From Phocaeicola sp. (lineage in GTDB: Bacteria; Bacteroidota; Bacteroidia; Bacteroidales; Bacteroidaceae): DNA of 64,000 nucleotides. Every line of letters starts with the position of its first letter. Positions within the stretch are counted from its first letter, which is position 1. A program made the translations under genes and the position numbers. The notes under the pieces were generated by a model. The model saw nothing but the letters and a program-made list of their open reading frames with translations. It made no database searches and had not been told where the DNA came from. The stretch covers positions 1-64,000 of the forward strand of contig JARIAN010000030.1 of NCBI GenBank assembly GCA_029257865.1, given 5' to 3'. Of this stretch, positions 28,761 to 36,546 are shown one piece after another.

Positions 28761-30962
28761 ATGAATTTAGCACATCTTTTGGGAGTGTCACTTTGTGTAG
28801 TGGGAGTATCTGCATGTTTGGATGCTTCGGCACAGGTCGATTTGGTAAAAAACGGGAAAACAACATCGCGAATTGTCTTGCAGGACAATTCTAAAGAGAG
28901 TAGAGTTGCTGCTGATATCTTGCAGCAGTTCATCGGAAAGATTTCGGACGTATCACTTCCTTTCACTGAAGGAAAAAAGGTTCGCAAGGGAGATATTCTG
29001 ATTGGGGGGAAAGCTCCCGAAGGAGTTACTGAAGACGGTTTCCACTTGTCTACTGCAGATGGAATATTGAAGATTTCGGGAGATGGCAATGGAGTGGTCT
29101 ATGGAGTGGTTTCGTTGCTGGAGGACTATTGTGGAGTTGATTACTGGGGGGAGAAAGAGTATTCGGTTAAACGTGCATCCAATTTGTTTTTGCCTTTGAT
29201 TGAAAAGACCGACAACCCGGCTTTCCGCTATCGTCAGACTCAATGTTATGCAATGCGCAGCGATACGTTATATAAATGGTGGAACAGGCTGGAAGAGCCC
29301 AAGGAGGCTTTTGCTGCAGGATATTGGGTGCATACTTTCGACAAGCTGCTCCCTTCTGCGGTATATGGCGAGAAGCATCCTGAATATTATTCTTACTTCA
29401 AAGGCAAACGTCATCCGGGAAAAGCCAGCCAGTGGTGTTTGACTAATCCTGAAGTCTTTGAGATTGTTTCCCAGCGTATAGATTCTATCTTTAAGGCGAA
29501 CCCCGACCAGAAGTTGATTTGCGTGAGTCAGAATGACGGGAACTATACCAACTGCACTTGTCCGGAGTGTAAGAAGATAGATGAGGAGGAAGGGGCACTC
29601 TCCGGTTCTGTTATCCATTTTCTGAACAAGTTGGCCGACCGTTTTCCCGACAAGGAGTTTGCTACATTGGCTTACCTTTATACCATGAATCCTCCTAAAA
29701 AGGTGAAGCCTCACCCCAATGTGGTGGTGATGCTTTGTGATATTGACTGCGAACGTGAAGTGTCGTTGGTGGAGAATGCCAGCGGTCAGTATTTCATGAA
29801 AGCATTGAAAGGGTGGGCTGATATTACCGACAATATTTTTGTGTGGGACTATGGAATCAACTTTGATGGTATGATGTCGCCTTTCCCAAACTTTCATATC
29901 TTGAAAGATAATATCAAGTTATTCCGCGACCATCATGTCAAGATGCACTTCTCGCAGATAGGTGGCAGCTATGGCGGTGACTTCCCCGAGCTGAGAGCAT
30001 ATCTTGTATCCAAACTGATGTGGAATCCGGATGCAGATGTAGATGCCTTGATGAAACATTTTCTCAACGGTTACTACGGTGCTGCCGGTTCTTATATCTA
30101 TCAATATATCAAGGTGATGGAAGGAGCTTTGCTGGGTAGTGGTCATCGTTTGTGGATTTATGATTCTCCTGTATCTCATAAACAAGGAATGCTTCGTCCA
30201 CAGTTGATGCGTCGTTATGCTCAGTTGTTTGACGCTGCGGAAAAATCAGTGGCCAATGATACCTTGTTGCTGGAACGGGTAAGACGGGCACGCTTGCCTC
30301 TGTTGTATTCCGAACTGGAAATATTGCGTACCGAATCGAAGAAAGATTTCAAGGAAGTGGCACGTAAGTTGGATTATTTTGAGCAGGAAGCGGAGCTTTT
30401 TCATAATCCTGTATTGAATGAACGTCAGAATTATTCGCTGGACTATTGTAAATTATATCGTGAGCGTTATATGCCTAGAGAGGTGAACAACCTGGCTCTT
30501 GGCGCTAAGGTAAACTATCTGATAGAACCTACCGGAAGATATGCCGAAACAGGCAAGACAGCTTTGACCGACGGACTTTTCGGTGGCTCTAGCTTTGTGG
30601 AAAGCTGGGTAGGCTGGGAAGGAAAGGATGGAAGCTTTGTCGTCGATTTGGGAGAAGAGAAAGATATTCATCAAGTGTCTGCCGATTTCCTTCATCAGAT
30701 AGGGCAATGGATTTTGTTTCCGCTAAGTGTTTCTTACAGTTATTCCACCGATGGATTGAATTATCAGCATTGGGAGACCATTGATATGCCTGAAGAGCGT
30801 GCCATACAGGTGCTTTTCCGTGAGGTGAAGGCTAAGTCGGATGTGCCGTTGAAGGCTCGCTATATCAAGGTGGATGTAACGGGTACTAAAGTTTGTCCTC
30901 ATTGGCATTATGGAGTAGGACATCCGTCTTGGTTCTTTGTAGATGAAATTACGGTAGAATGA
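28761..30962 (+). CDS. Exported DUF4838 glycosidase-like protein with C-terminal F5/8C module
   Basis: 733 residues. The N-terminus is hydrophobic (LLGVSLCVVGVSACLDASAQ) and ends like a signal peptide. The next part resembles an alpha-glucuronidase-type N-terminal domain (about 25-150: ILQQFIGKISDVSLPF, GVVYGVVSLLEDYCGVDYWG). The central DUF4838 domain (about 180-450) includes CVSQNDGNYTNCTCPECK and VMLCDIDCEREV. Residues about 580-733 look like a discoidin/F5-8C carbohydrate-binding module (ESWVGWEGKDGSFVVDLGEE ... ARYIKVDVTG). Likely a periplasmic or surface glycan-active enzyme. The substrate is unknown, and it is a single gene without SusCD. Confidence 0.85.
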   Translation: MNLAHLLGVSLCVVGVSACLDASAQVDLVKNGKTTSRIVLQDNSKESRVAADILQQFIGKISDVSLPFTEGKKVRKGDILIGGKAPEGVTEDGFHLSTADGILKISGDGNGVVYGVVSLLEDYCGVDYWGEKEYSVKRASNLFLPLIEKTDNPAFRYRQTQCYAMRSDTLYKWWNRLEEPKEAFAAGYWVHTFDKLLPSAVYGEKHPEYYSYFKGKRHPGKASQWCLTNPEVFEIVSQRIDSIFKANPDQKLICVSQNDGNYTNCTCPECKKIDEEEGALSGSVIHFLNKLADRFPDKEFATLAYLYTMNPPKKVKPHPNVVVMLCDIDCEREVSLVENASGQYFMKALKGWADITDNIFVWDYGINFDGMMSPFPNFHILKDNIKLFRDHHVKMHFSQIGGSYGGDFPELRAYLVSKLMWNPDADVDALMKHFLNGYYGAAGSYIYQYIKVMEGALLGSGHRLWIYDSPVSHKQGMLRPQLMRRYAQLFDAAEKSVANDTLLLERVRRARLPLLYSELEILRTESKKDFKEVARKLDYFEQEAELFHNPVLNERQNYSLDYCKLYRERYMPREVNNLALGAKVNYLIEPTGRYAETGKTALTDGLFGGSSFVESWVGWEGKDGSFVVDLGEEKDIHQVSADFLHQIGQWILFPLSVSYSYSTDGLNYQHWETIDMPEERAIQVLFREVKAKSDVPLKARYIKVDVTGTKVCPHWHYGVGHPSWFFVDEITVE

Positions 30963-30984
30963 GTTGATATAACAGAAGAACAAG

Positions 30985-31041
30985 CCTCATAAAAAAGGTC
31001 CTTGTCGCAGGTAAGTTGCGGCAAGGACCTTTTTTATGAGG
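30985..31041. terminator. Very strong bidirectional terminator
   Basis: A 25-bp stem with one wobble runs from CCTCATAAAAAAGGTCCTTG (from 30985) to CAAGGACCTTTTTTATGAGG (to 31041) with a loop near GGTAAGTT. The internal A/T tracts give U-runs in both directions. It separates two convergent genes. Confidence 0.9.
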
Positions 31042-31072
31042 ATATTTGTAGCCAAGAGTCAGTTATCTGAGC

Positions 31073-32026
31073 CTAATAGATACCCGAATTGTTCTGAGTG
31101 AGTTCCTGATTGTCGTAATGGCCACTGATAAGTTTTTCGTTTTCAGGGTTCAGTTCGATGGCTTTTTTCATGTCTTCCAGTGATTTCTCTTTCTCTCCCT
31201 TTGCCAGATAGACCTTACCTCTAGCTTGATAGAGGTTGGCCTGCTGTGGCATCAGTTCTACAGCCTCGGTGAGTAATGCTTCTGCTTGGTCTGTTTGTTT
31301 CTGCTCCAATAATACTTCCCCTTTCAGCAGATAAGCTTTTTCGTTGAATGGGTTAACCTCCATTACTAGGTCCAGGCAAGAGTATGCTTTTTCCAGTTGG
31401 CCGGTTGCAATCATGATTTTAGCCTTTAAGAGGAAGGCGTCTTCTTCATTATCAGAGATAGACAATACCTTTTCTATATCTTCCAGCGCATCTTTAGCTT
31501 GTCTCATACTCCATAAGACCTCCGCTCTTAGCAGATATGCCTCCCAATAGTCTTCTTTTTTTACTGTTGCTTTAGTGAGCATCACAATGGCTTGAAGTTC
31601 ATCGTGTAAAGCATGTGCTGCTTTTCCTGCCAGGTAGTAGGCCGGAGCATACGCTTCATTTTGTTTGATGGCTTGTTGGCAGGCATCTTGCATCGCATTG
31701 AAATCATGGAGTGAATTACAAATAGAAGCCAGCATCAGTAGAACTTCAATATTGTCGGGAGTGAGAGCAGAAAGTCTTTGGAGTTGCAGGCGGGCTTTAT
31801 TCAGTTCTCCATTTTCGGCATAACTGCTGGCCAACAGTTGCATGACTTCCGGTTCTTCCTTGATTTCCAGTGCTTGCTCGAAGCATTTGATGGCATAAGG
31901 TAGCTGACGGATATTGCGTGCCCGCATGCCATCGTATTTCAAAATTTCAAAATTTTTCTTTTCCTGTTTGTCTTGTTGATTTTCGGCTGTCTTGCTTCCG
32001 CCGAATAAAGATGATAATAAACCCAT
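31073..32026 (-). CDS. TPR-repeat protein
   Basis: 317 residues with no signal peptide; the N-terminal 30 residues are polar. From about residue 35 the sequence is a series of tetratricopeptide repeats (for example AIKCFEQALEIKEEPEVMQL, PFNEKAYLLKGEVLLEQKQT, PQQANLYQARGKVYLAKGEK). About seven repeats fit. It is probably a cytoplasmic protein-interaction scaffold. No function can be assigned. It is a monocistronic gene bounded by a terminator and its own promoter. Confidence 0.85.
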   Translation of the reverse strand: MGLLSSLFGGSKTAENQQDKQEKKNFEILKYDGMRARNIRQLPYAIKCFEQALEIKEEPEVMQLLASSYAENGELNKARLQLQRLSALTPDNIEVLLMLASICNSLHDFNAMQDACQQAIKQNEAYAPAYYLAGKAAHALHDELQAIVMLTKATVKKEDYWEAYLLRAEVLWSMRQAKDALEDIEKVLSISDNEEDAFLLKAKIMIATGQLEKAYSCLDLVMEVNPFNEKAYLLKGEVLLEQKQTDQAEALLTEAVELMPQQANLYQARGKVYLAKGEKEKSLEDMKKAIELNPENEKLISGHYDNQELTQNNSGIY

Positions 32027-32059
32027 GATATAATTAAACTATAAACAGTTAACACAATG

Positions 32060-32067
32060 CAAAGATA
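32060..32067 (-). promoter_or_regulatory. Probable -7 element of the TPR gene
   Basis: TATCTTTG on the minus strand, 34 nt upstream of the ATG, matches TAnnTTTG. The -33 element is not evident. Confidence 0.45.
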
Positions 32068-32110
32068 TTAGAAAAAGCGTTTTAAAACGTATTTGCTAAA
32101 AAGAAATTTG

Positions 32111-32118
32111 TATGTTTG
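32111..32118 (+). promoter_or_regulatory. Probable -7 element of the TapB-like gene
   Basis: TATGTTTG matches TAnnTTTG, with a TTTG at 32092-32095 only 15 nt upstream. It lies 43 nt before the ATG at 32162, and excludes the longer frame that begins at 32093. Confidence 0.45.
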
Positions 32119-32161
32119 CGCAAGAAATAAAAAATATAGAACGATTAAGATAAATAGAAAG

Positions 32162-32866
32162 ATGAAAAAAGTTTTTACTTTACTGGCTGCTTTATTGATA
32201 GGCAATAGTATTAAAGCGCAATACTTTTGTACAGAGAATAAGACTGAGTTGCAGTATGTGAATTATGATGAGGCTGGACAAAGTACGTCTAGTGAAACTA
32301 TGACCGTGTTAAATGGGAAGACTGATGGTAAAGGGTCGAAAGCTCAGTATTTGACCAAGATTGTAACGAATAAAACAAAGAACAACACTTCATATACGTT
32401 GTATAATTGGAGTTATGATGGTGAGCAGACTATCTGCCAAGAAGATTTAGTTTATGGTCCGTATATCAAGTCGGATTCAGACCCTTCCAAATACAGTTTG
32501 CAGGTTCGTAAAGAATTTGCGGAGGATTTGAAATACAAAGGAGACAATACCTTTATGATAGGAGATGACGCTCAAGCAGGTGAGTCGATACCCAACCGTT
32601 CTTATTCTTTGATTACCAATATGCTGAAGCACGATGTGCAGATTTCGGGTGCTTCTTATATGGGGTATGAAAAAGTGAGTACTACTGCCGGAAAGTTCGA
32701 TTGTATTAAGATATCTTATTTGCAGCGTACTAAGATTGTGTTGAAATCGGAAACACTCCGTGTTACAGAATGGTATGCAAAAGGGATAGGCTTGGTAAAA
32801 TTAGAAACTTATAATACGAAAGGTGAGCCGCACAGCAAGAAGCTGTTGGTGAAAATTATCCGATAA
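32162..32866 (+). CDS. Exported TapB/DUF3108-like protein
   Basis: Started at 32162 (MKKVFTLLAALLIG), giving 234 residues. An in-frame upstream TTG at 32093 lies inside the promoter. A signal peptide ends near SIKAQ. The mature domain begins YFCTENKTELQYVNYDEAGQ and ends with the pattern GKFDCIKISYLQRTK ... ESLRVTEWYAKGIGLVK (tentative reading: ETLRVTEWYAKGIGLVKLET). This resembles DUF3108/TapB-like beta-rich periplasmic proteins. Role unknown. A bidirectional terminator follows. Confidence 0.75.
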   Translation: MKKVFTLLAALLIGNSIKAQYFCTENKTELQYVNYDEAGQSTSSETMTVLNGKTDGKGSKAQYLTKIVTNKTKNNTSYTLYNWSYDGEQTICQEDLVYGPYIKSDSDPSKYSLQVRKEFAEDLKYKGDNTFMIGDDAQAGESIPNRSYSLITNMLKHDVQISGASYMGYEKVSTTAGKFDCIKISYLQRTKIVLKSETLRVTEWYAKGIGLVKLETYNTKGEPHSKKLLVKIIR

Positions 32867-32878
32867 AGATAGAGTGAA

Positions 32879-32922
32879 AACAGGTCTTCCACCTCATTTC
32901 CGCAATGGGTGAAAGACCTGTT
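32879..32922. terminator. Bidirectional terminator between TapB-like gene and patB
   Basis: AACAGGTCTTCCACC (from 32879) pairs with GGTGAAAGACCTGTT (to 32922) with one mismatch. On the plus strand the stem runs into TTTTTTAT. Confidence 0.8.
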
Positions 32923-32924
32923 TT

Positions 32925-34094
32925 TTATAGAGTATGGTAAGCGTCTTCAAGTTGTCTGAGTGCTTTGTCCAAGATACTGCGCGGGCAGGCAATGTTCATA
33001 CGCATAAATCCGACACCTTCTTTGCCGAATGTTTCTCCATCATTGAGTGCCAGTCCGGCTTTGTCGGCAAAGAAACGGTTGAGCTCCTTTTGGTTGAGGC
33101 CAAGCGCACGGCAGTCTAGCCAGATGAGGAAAGAGGCATTAGGAACAATCGGTTTAATTTTAGGCATTGCAGTACGGAGGCGTTCTAGGGTATGCTCTAT
33201 GTTTGCCTTTACATAGGCCAGGCACTCGTCTAGCCATTCATTTCCATGGGTATAGGCTGCTTCTACAGCAGGATAGGCAAAAACATGACCGGCTCCCAAT
33301 TCCGAACTTTCTATATAGTCAACCAATACTTTTCTGATGTTTTCGTTGAATGTGATGGCATGAGAAGCAGCTACTCCCGGCATATTGAAAGTTTTGCTTG
33401 GAGCCATAAAAGTAACCGAATTGTATTTGGCCTTGTCGGAAACTATGGCGAAAGGAAGATGTTGGTGAGGAGAGAGGGTCAGGTCTGCATGTATTTCGTC
33501 CGACAAAACCAATACATTATTTTTTGCACACAGGTTGGCTACTCGTTCAAGTTCTTCATTACTCCATACTATTCCACCCGGATTGTGGGGATTGCACAGA
33601 ATCAGCATCTTGACATCTTTCAGCTTTTCTTCCATGCATGCGAAGTTCATGCGATAACTGCCGTTTTCCAAAACAAGCGGACAAGTGACCAGTGTACGTC
33701 CGTTGCGGGTGACTAACCATGAGAAAGGAGGATATACCGGTGTCATAATCATGATTTTGTCTCCCGGCTGAGTGAAAGCATGAATGGCTATTCCCAGTCC
33801 GGCCACGATGCCCGGGACATACGTCAGTTGCTCTTTGGTAACCTCCATGTGATGGCGTGTTTTAATCCAGTGGATGATGCTGTTGAAATAGCTGTCCGGC
33901 TTGGTGGTATATCCCAAGATAGGGTGTTCACATCTTTGTTTTACGGCATTCAAGATAAAGTTGGGAGTTGCAAAATCCATATCTGCTACCCACATAGGTA
34001 TCAGGTCGGTGCGTCCCCATATCTTTTTCATTTCTTCAATCTTGACGGCACTGCTTTGTGTGCGGTCTATTACTTCGTCAAAATTATAATTCAT
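32925..34094 (-). CDS. patB: PLP-dependent C-S lyase / aminotransferase (PatB/MalY type)
   Basis: Started at 34094 (MNYNFDEVIDR), 389 residues; the frame is open further upstream but without family-like sequence. Fold-type I aminotransferase signatures are PMWVADMDFATP near the N-terminus, LCNPHNPGGIVWSNEEL, LVLSDEIHADL and the PLP lysine Lys234 in APSKTFNMPGVAAS. PatB/MalY enzymes cleave cystathionine and other cysteine conjugates to pyruvate, ammonia and a thiol. It stands alone, divergent from the Phe/Tyr operon, so coupling to aromatic metabolism is not implied. Confidence 0.88.
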   Translation of the reverse strand: MNYNFDEVIDRTQSSAVKIEEMKKIWGRTDLIPMWVADMDFATPNFILNAVKQRCEHPILGYTTKPDSYFNSIIHWIKTRHHMEVTKEQLTYVPGIVAGLGIAIHAFTQPGDKIMIMTPVYPPFSWLVTRNGRTLVTCPLVLENGSYRMNFACMEEKLKDVKMLILCNPHNPGGIVWSNEELERVANLCAKNNVLVLSDEIHADLTLSPHQHLPFAIVSDKAKYNSVTFMAPSKTFNMPGVAASHAITFNENIRKVLVDYIESSELGAGHVFAYPAVEAAYTHGNEWLDECLAYVKANIEHTLERLRTAMPKIKPIVPNASFLIWLDCRALGLNQKELNRFFADKAGLALNDGETFGKEGVGFMRMNIACPRSILDKALRQLEDAYHTL

Positions 34095-34212
34095 TTGTCT
34101 GTTTGTTAAAAATATATTGGTTCGATAATCAATTAGTTCTTTTATAAAGCGAATGGCAAGAATATCGTAGATGTATTTATCTTTTGTGCAGGAATACCCT
34201 TGTTTATCCGTA

Positions 34213-34220
34213 CAAATGTA
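34213..34220 (-). promoter_or_regulatory. Possible -7 element of patB
   Basis: TACATTTG on the minus strand matches TAnnTTTG and would give a leader of about 110 nt. No -33 element was found. Confidence 0.35.
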
Positions 34221-34271
34221 GGTGAAATCTCCTTTTTTTAGAAATATCTGCAAAAAAAAGTTCGTTAAATT

Positions 34272-34301
34272 CTTGTTTTATCAAGAAATATATTACTTTT
34301 G
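34272..34301 (+). promoter_or_regulatory. Promoter of the Phe/Tyr operon
   Basis: CTTG (34272-34275) and TACTTTTG (34294-34301), separated by 18 nt, match the TTTG/TAnnTTTG consensus except for one base. Transcription should start near 34308, about 20 nt before the leader-peptide ATG. Confidence 0.6.
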
Positions 34302-34328
34302 CTCCCGTTAAACTGACAAAATAATAGG

Positions 34329-34418
34329 ATGGTACATACATTTGCAACATATTACTTCTTCTTCTTTTATTACTTTTACTTTAGCAATGAAGTGAAGCGG
34401 GAGTTTGCATATATATAG
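34329..34418 (+). CDS. Phe/Tyr-rich leader peptide of the aromatic amino acid operon attenuator
   Basis: A 29-codon open frame from ATG (34329) to TAG (34416-34418). The peptide begins MVHTFAT. Residues 8-18 are an unbroken run of 11 aromatic residues (YYFFFFYYFYF), and Phe26 and Tyr28 follow. In total 8 Phe and 6 Tyr occur in 29 residues. It is preceded by an A/G-rich AATAGG. Such composition directly upstream of pheA and tyrA is diagnostic of a translation-coupled attenuator: ribosomes stall here when charged tRNA-Phe or tRNA-Tyr is scarce. It is analogous to enterobacterial pheL/tyr-type leaders but responds to both amino acids. It is unrelated to those in sequence. Confidence 0.88.
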   Translation: MVHTFATYYFFFFYYFYFSNEVKREFAYI

Positions 34419-34480
34419 TAAAGAAAAATATAAAACATGATATTTAAAATCCCGCTTCAAGGTTGAGGCGGGATTTTTTA
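34393..34480 (+). promoter_or_regulatory. Attenuator: antiterminator/terminator switch before pheA
   Basis: The terminator stem pairs TCCCGCTTC (34450-34458) with GAGGCGGGA (34465-34473) and is extended by AAA/TTT, then followed by a T-rich run to 34484. A competing antiterminator pairs TGAAGCGGGA (34393-34402), which lies inside the leader-peptide frame, with TCCCGCTTCA (34450-34459), a perfect 10-bp match. A ribosome stalled on the Phe/Tyr codons leaves 34393-34402 free and blocks terminator formation. A ribosome reaching the stop codon at 34416 covers part of that segment, so termination follows. The two structures are mutually exclusive. Confidence 0.85.
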
Positions 34481-34498
34481 TTTTAAGGAAACAGAACC

Positions 34499-35341
34499 AT
34501 GAAAAGAATAGCCATACAGGGAGTACCTGGATCATATCACGATATTGCAGCGCATCATTATTTTAAGGATGAAGAGATAGAACTGATTTGTTGCAATACT
34601 TTTGAGGAAGTTTTTGAGCAGATGAAGAATGATAGCAATGTGATAGGACTCATTGCCATTGAGAACACCATTGCAGGCAGCTTGATTCACAATTACGAAT
34701 TGCTTCGTGATAGCGGTGCGGTGATTGTGGGGGAACATAAGTTGCGTATCAGTCATAGCATTATGTGTTTGCCCGAAGATAATTGGGAAGACTTGGTGGA
34801 AGTCAATTCTCATCCGGTGGCATTGGCTCAGTGCAGAGAGTTTCTGCAGCGTCATCCCTCGCTCAAGGTTGTTGAGACTGAAGATACCGCAGGCAGTGCG
34901 CAGCTAATCAGCCGTGAAAAGTTGAGAGGGCATGCCGCTATCTGCTCCAAATATGCTGCCGAACTGTATGGAATGAAAGTCTTGCAGGAAGGAATTGAAA
35001 CAAACAAACATAACTTCACTCGCTTTCTGGTAGTGTCAGACCCGTGGAAAGTGGACGATTTAAGAGACTATACTCGTATCAACAAGGCAAATATCGTTTT
35101 CTCGCTGCCTCATTGCGAAGGAAGCCTTTCGAAAGTTCTTTCCATCTTTTCTTTTTATAATATCAATCTCACCAAGATTCAGTCATTGCCTATTATCGGG
35201 CGTGAATGGGAGTATCTGTTTTATGTGGATGTGATTTTTAACGACTATCTGAGATATAAACAATCAATTGATGCGGTATCACCGTTGACCAAAGCACTTA
35301 AAATACTAGGAGAATATGCAGAAGGAGAATCTACTTTATAA
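34499..35341 (+). CDS. pheA: Prephenate dehydratase
   Basis: 280 residues. The catalytic domain (about 1-180) starts IAIQGVPGSYHDIAAHHYF, contains GLIAIENTIAGSL and the substrate-site NFTRFLVVS (TRF motif). A C-terminal ACT domain (about 195-275) begins NIVFSLPHCEGSLSKVLSIF. It converts prephenate to phenylpyruvate. The Phe-binding ESRP motif of typical ACT domains reads QSLP here (INLTKIQSLP), so allosteric control by Phe may be weak or different. No chorismate mutase domain: that activity is on the DAHP synthase two genes downstream. It is first gene after the attenuator and overlaps the next gene by 26 nt. Confidence 0.95.
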   Translation: MKRIAIQGVPGSYHDIAAHHYFKDEEIELICCNTFEEVFEQMKNDSNVIGLIAIENTIAGSLIHNYELLRDSGAVIVGEHKLRISHSIMCLPEDNWEDLVEVNSHPVALAQCREFLQRHPSLKVVETEDTAGSAQLISREKLRGHAAICSKYAAELYGMKVLQEGIETNKHNFTRFLVVSDPWKVDDLRDYTRINKANIVFSLPHCEGSLSKVLSIFSFYNINLTKIQSLPIIGREWEYLFYVDVIFNDYLRYKQSIDAVSPLTKALKILGEYAEGESTL

Positions 35342-36503
35342 AATACAGCCTGCCGATCGTTTGTCGGAGGTGAAAGAATATTATTTCAGCCGTAAACTGA
35401 AGGAAGTGGCATGCATGAATGCCGAAGGAAAAGATATCATCAGCTTAGGAATAGGTAGTCCTGATATGCCGCCTTCGGAAGAAACCGTGCGTGTGTTGTG
35501 CGAGAATGCCCGTTGTGCCGATGCGCATGGCTATCAGCCTACCGTGGGTATTCCGGAATTGAGGAATGCGATGGCCGACTGGTATCGCCGCTGGTATGGA
35601 GTAGATTTGGACCCTGCTACTGAAATCCAGCCTTTGATTGGCTCTAAGGAAGGAATCCTTCACGTGACACTTGCCTTGGTGAATCCGGGCGACCAGGTGC
35701 TGGTGCCTAATCCGGGTTATCCTACTTATACTTCACTCAACAAGATTTTGGGCAGTGAAATAGTAAACTACAATCTTCGTGAGGACTTGAACTGGCAGCC
35801 GGATTTTGAGGAACTGGAGCAGATGGACCTGAGCCGTGTGAAAGTAATGTGGACCAATTATCCTAATATGCCTACCGGAGCCAACGCTACAATGGAACTG
35901 TATGAAAAGCTGGTCGACTTTGCCCGTCGTCATAATATCGTAGTGGTGAATGACAATCCTTATAGCTTTATCTTGAACCGCAAGCCGTTGAGTATATTGA
36001 ATGTGCCGGGAGCCAAGGAGTGCTGCATCGAATTCAATTCCATGAGTAAAAGTCATAATATGCCCGGGTGGCGTGTAGGGATGTTGGCTACCAATGCCAC
36101 TTTCGTACAGTGGATTTTGAAAGTGAAGAGCAATATCGACTCCGGAACATTCCGCCCTTTGCAGCTGGCAGCAGCTCAGGCTTATCAGAATACTGCTGAA
36201 TGGCATGAAGAAGCCAATATCAATGTATATAGTCATCGACGCAAATTGGCGGAAGAAATCATGCAGACCTTGGGATGTAGCTTTAATGAGGAGCAGGTGG
36301 GAATGTTTCTTTGGGGAAGAATCCCGGATGATTATGCCGATGTGGAGGAGCTGACCGAAAAGGTCTTGCATCAGGCAAGGGTGTTTATTACTCCGGGCTT
36401 TATTTTCGGAACTAACGGAAAACGATATATCCGTATCTCGCTCTGTGCTAAGGAGGATAAACTGGCAGAGGCTTTACAGCGCATCAAGGCGTGCTTTGAA
36501 TGA
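35316..36503 (+). CDS. Class I aminotransferase, probable aromatic aminotransferase
   Basis: 395 residues with fold-type I signatures: SLGIGSPDMPPSEETV near the N-terminus, LIGSKEGILHV, TNYPNMPTGANATMEL, VVVNDNPYSFIL and PLP lysine in NSMSKSHNMPGWRVG. The family covers aspartate, LL-diaminopimelate and aromatic aminotransferases. Its place inside the pheA-tyrA operon argues that it makes Phe and Tyr from phenylpyruvate and hydroxyphenylpyruvate (inference). The start at 35316 overlaps the pheA 3' end by 26 nt, indicating coupled translation. Confidence 0.88.
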   Translation: MQKENLLYKIQPADRLSEVKEYYFSRKLKEVACMNAEGKDIISLGIGSPDMPPSEETVRVLCENARCADAHGYQPTVGIPELRNAMADWYRRWYGVDLDPATEIQPLIGSKEGILHVTLALVNPGDQVLVPNPGYPTYTSLNKILGSEIVNYNLREDLNWQPDFEELEQMDLSRVKVMWTNYPNMPTGANATMELYEKLVDFARRHNIVVVNDNPYSFILNRKPLSILNVPGAKECCIEFNSMSKSHNMPGWRVGMLATNATFVQWILKVKSNIDSGTFRPLQLAAAQAYQNTAEWHEEANINVYSHRRKLAEEIMQTLGCSFNEEQVGMFLWGRIPDDYADVEELTEKVLHQARVFITPGFIFGTNGKRYIRISLCAKEDKLAEALQRIKACFE

Positions 36504-36546
36504 GATAAAATAAAACATGAGTATAAAATAGATAAAAAATAGATAT

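Noticed and set aside
28622-29089. 155-codon minus-strand frame at the start of the DUF4838 gene
   Set aside because: Mostly antisense to the real gene and without promoter or domain.
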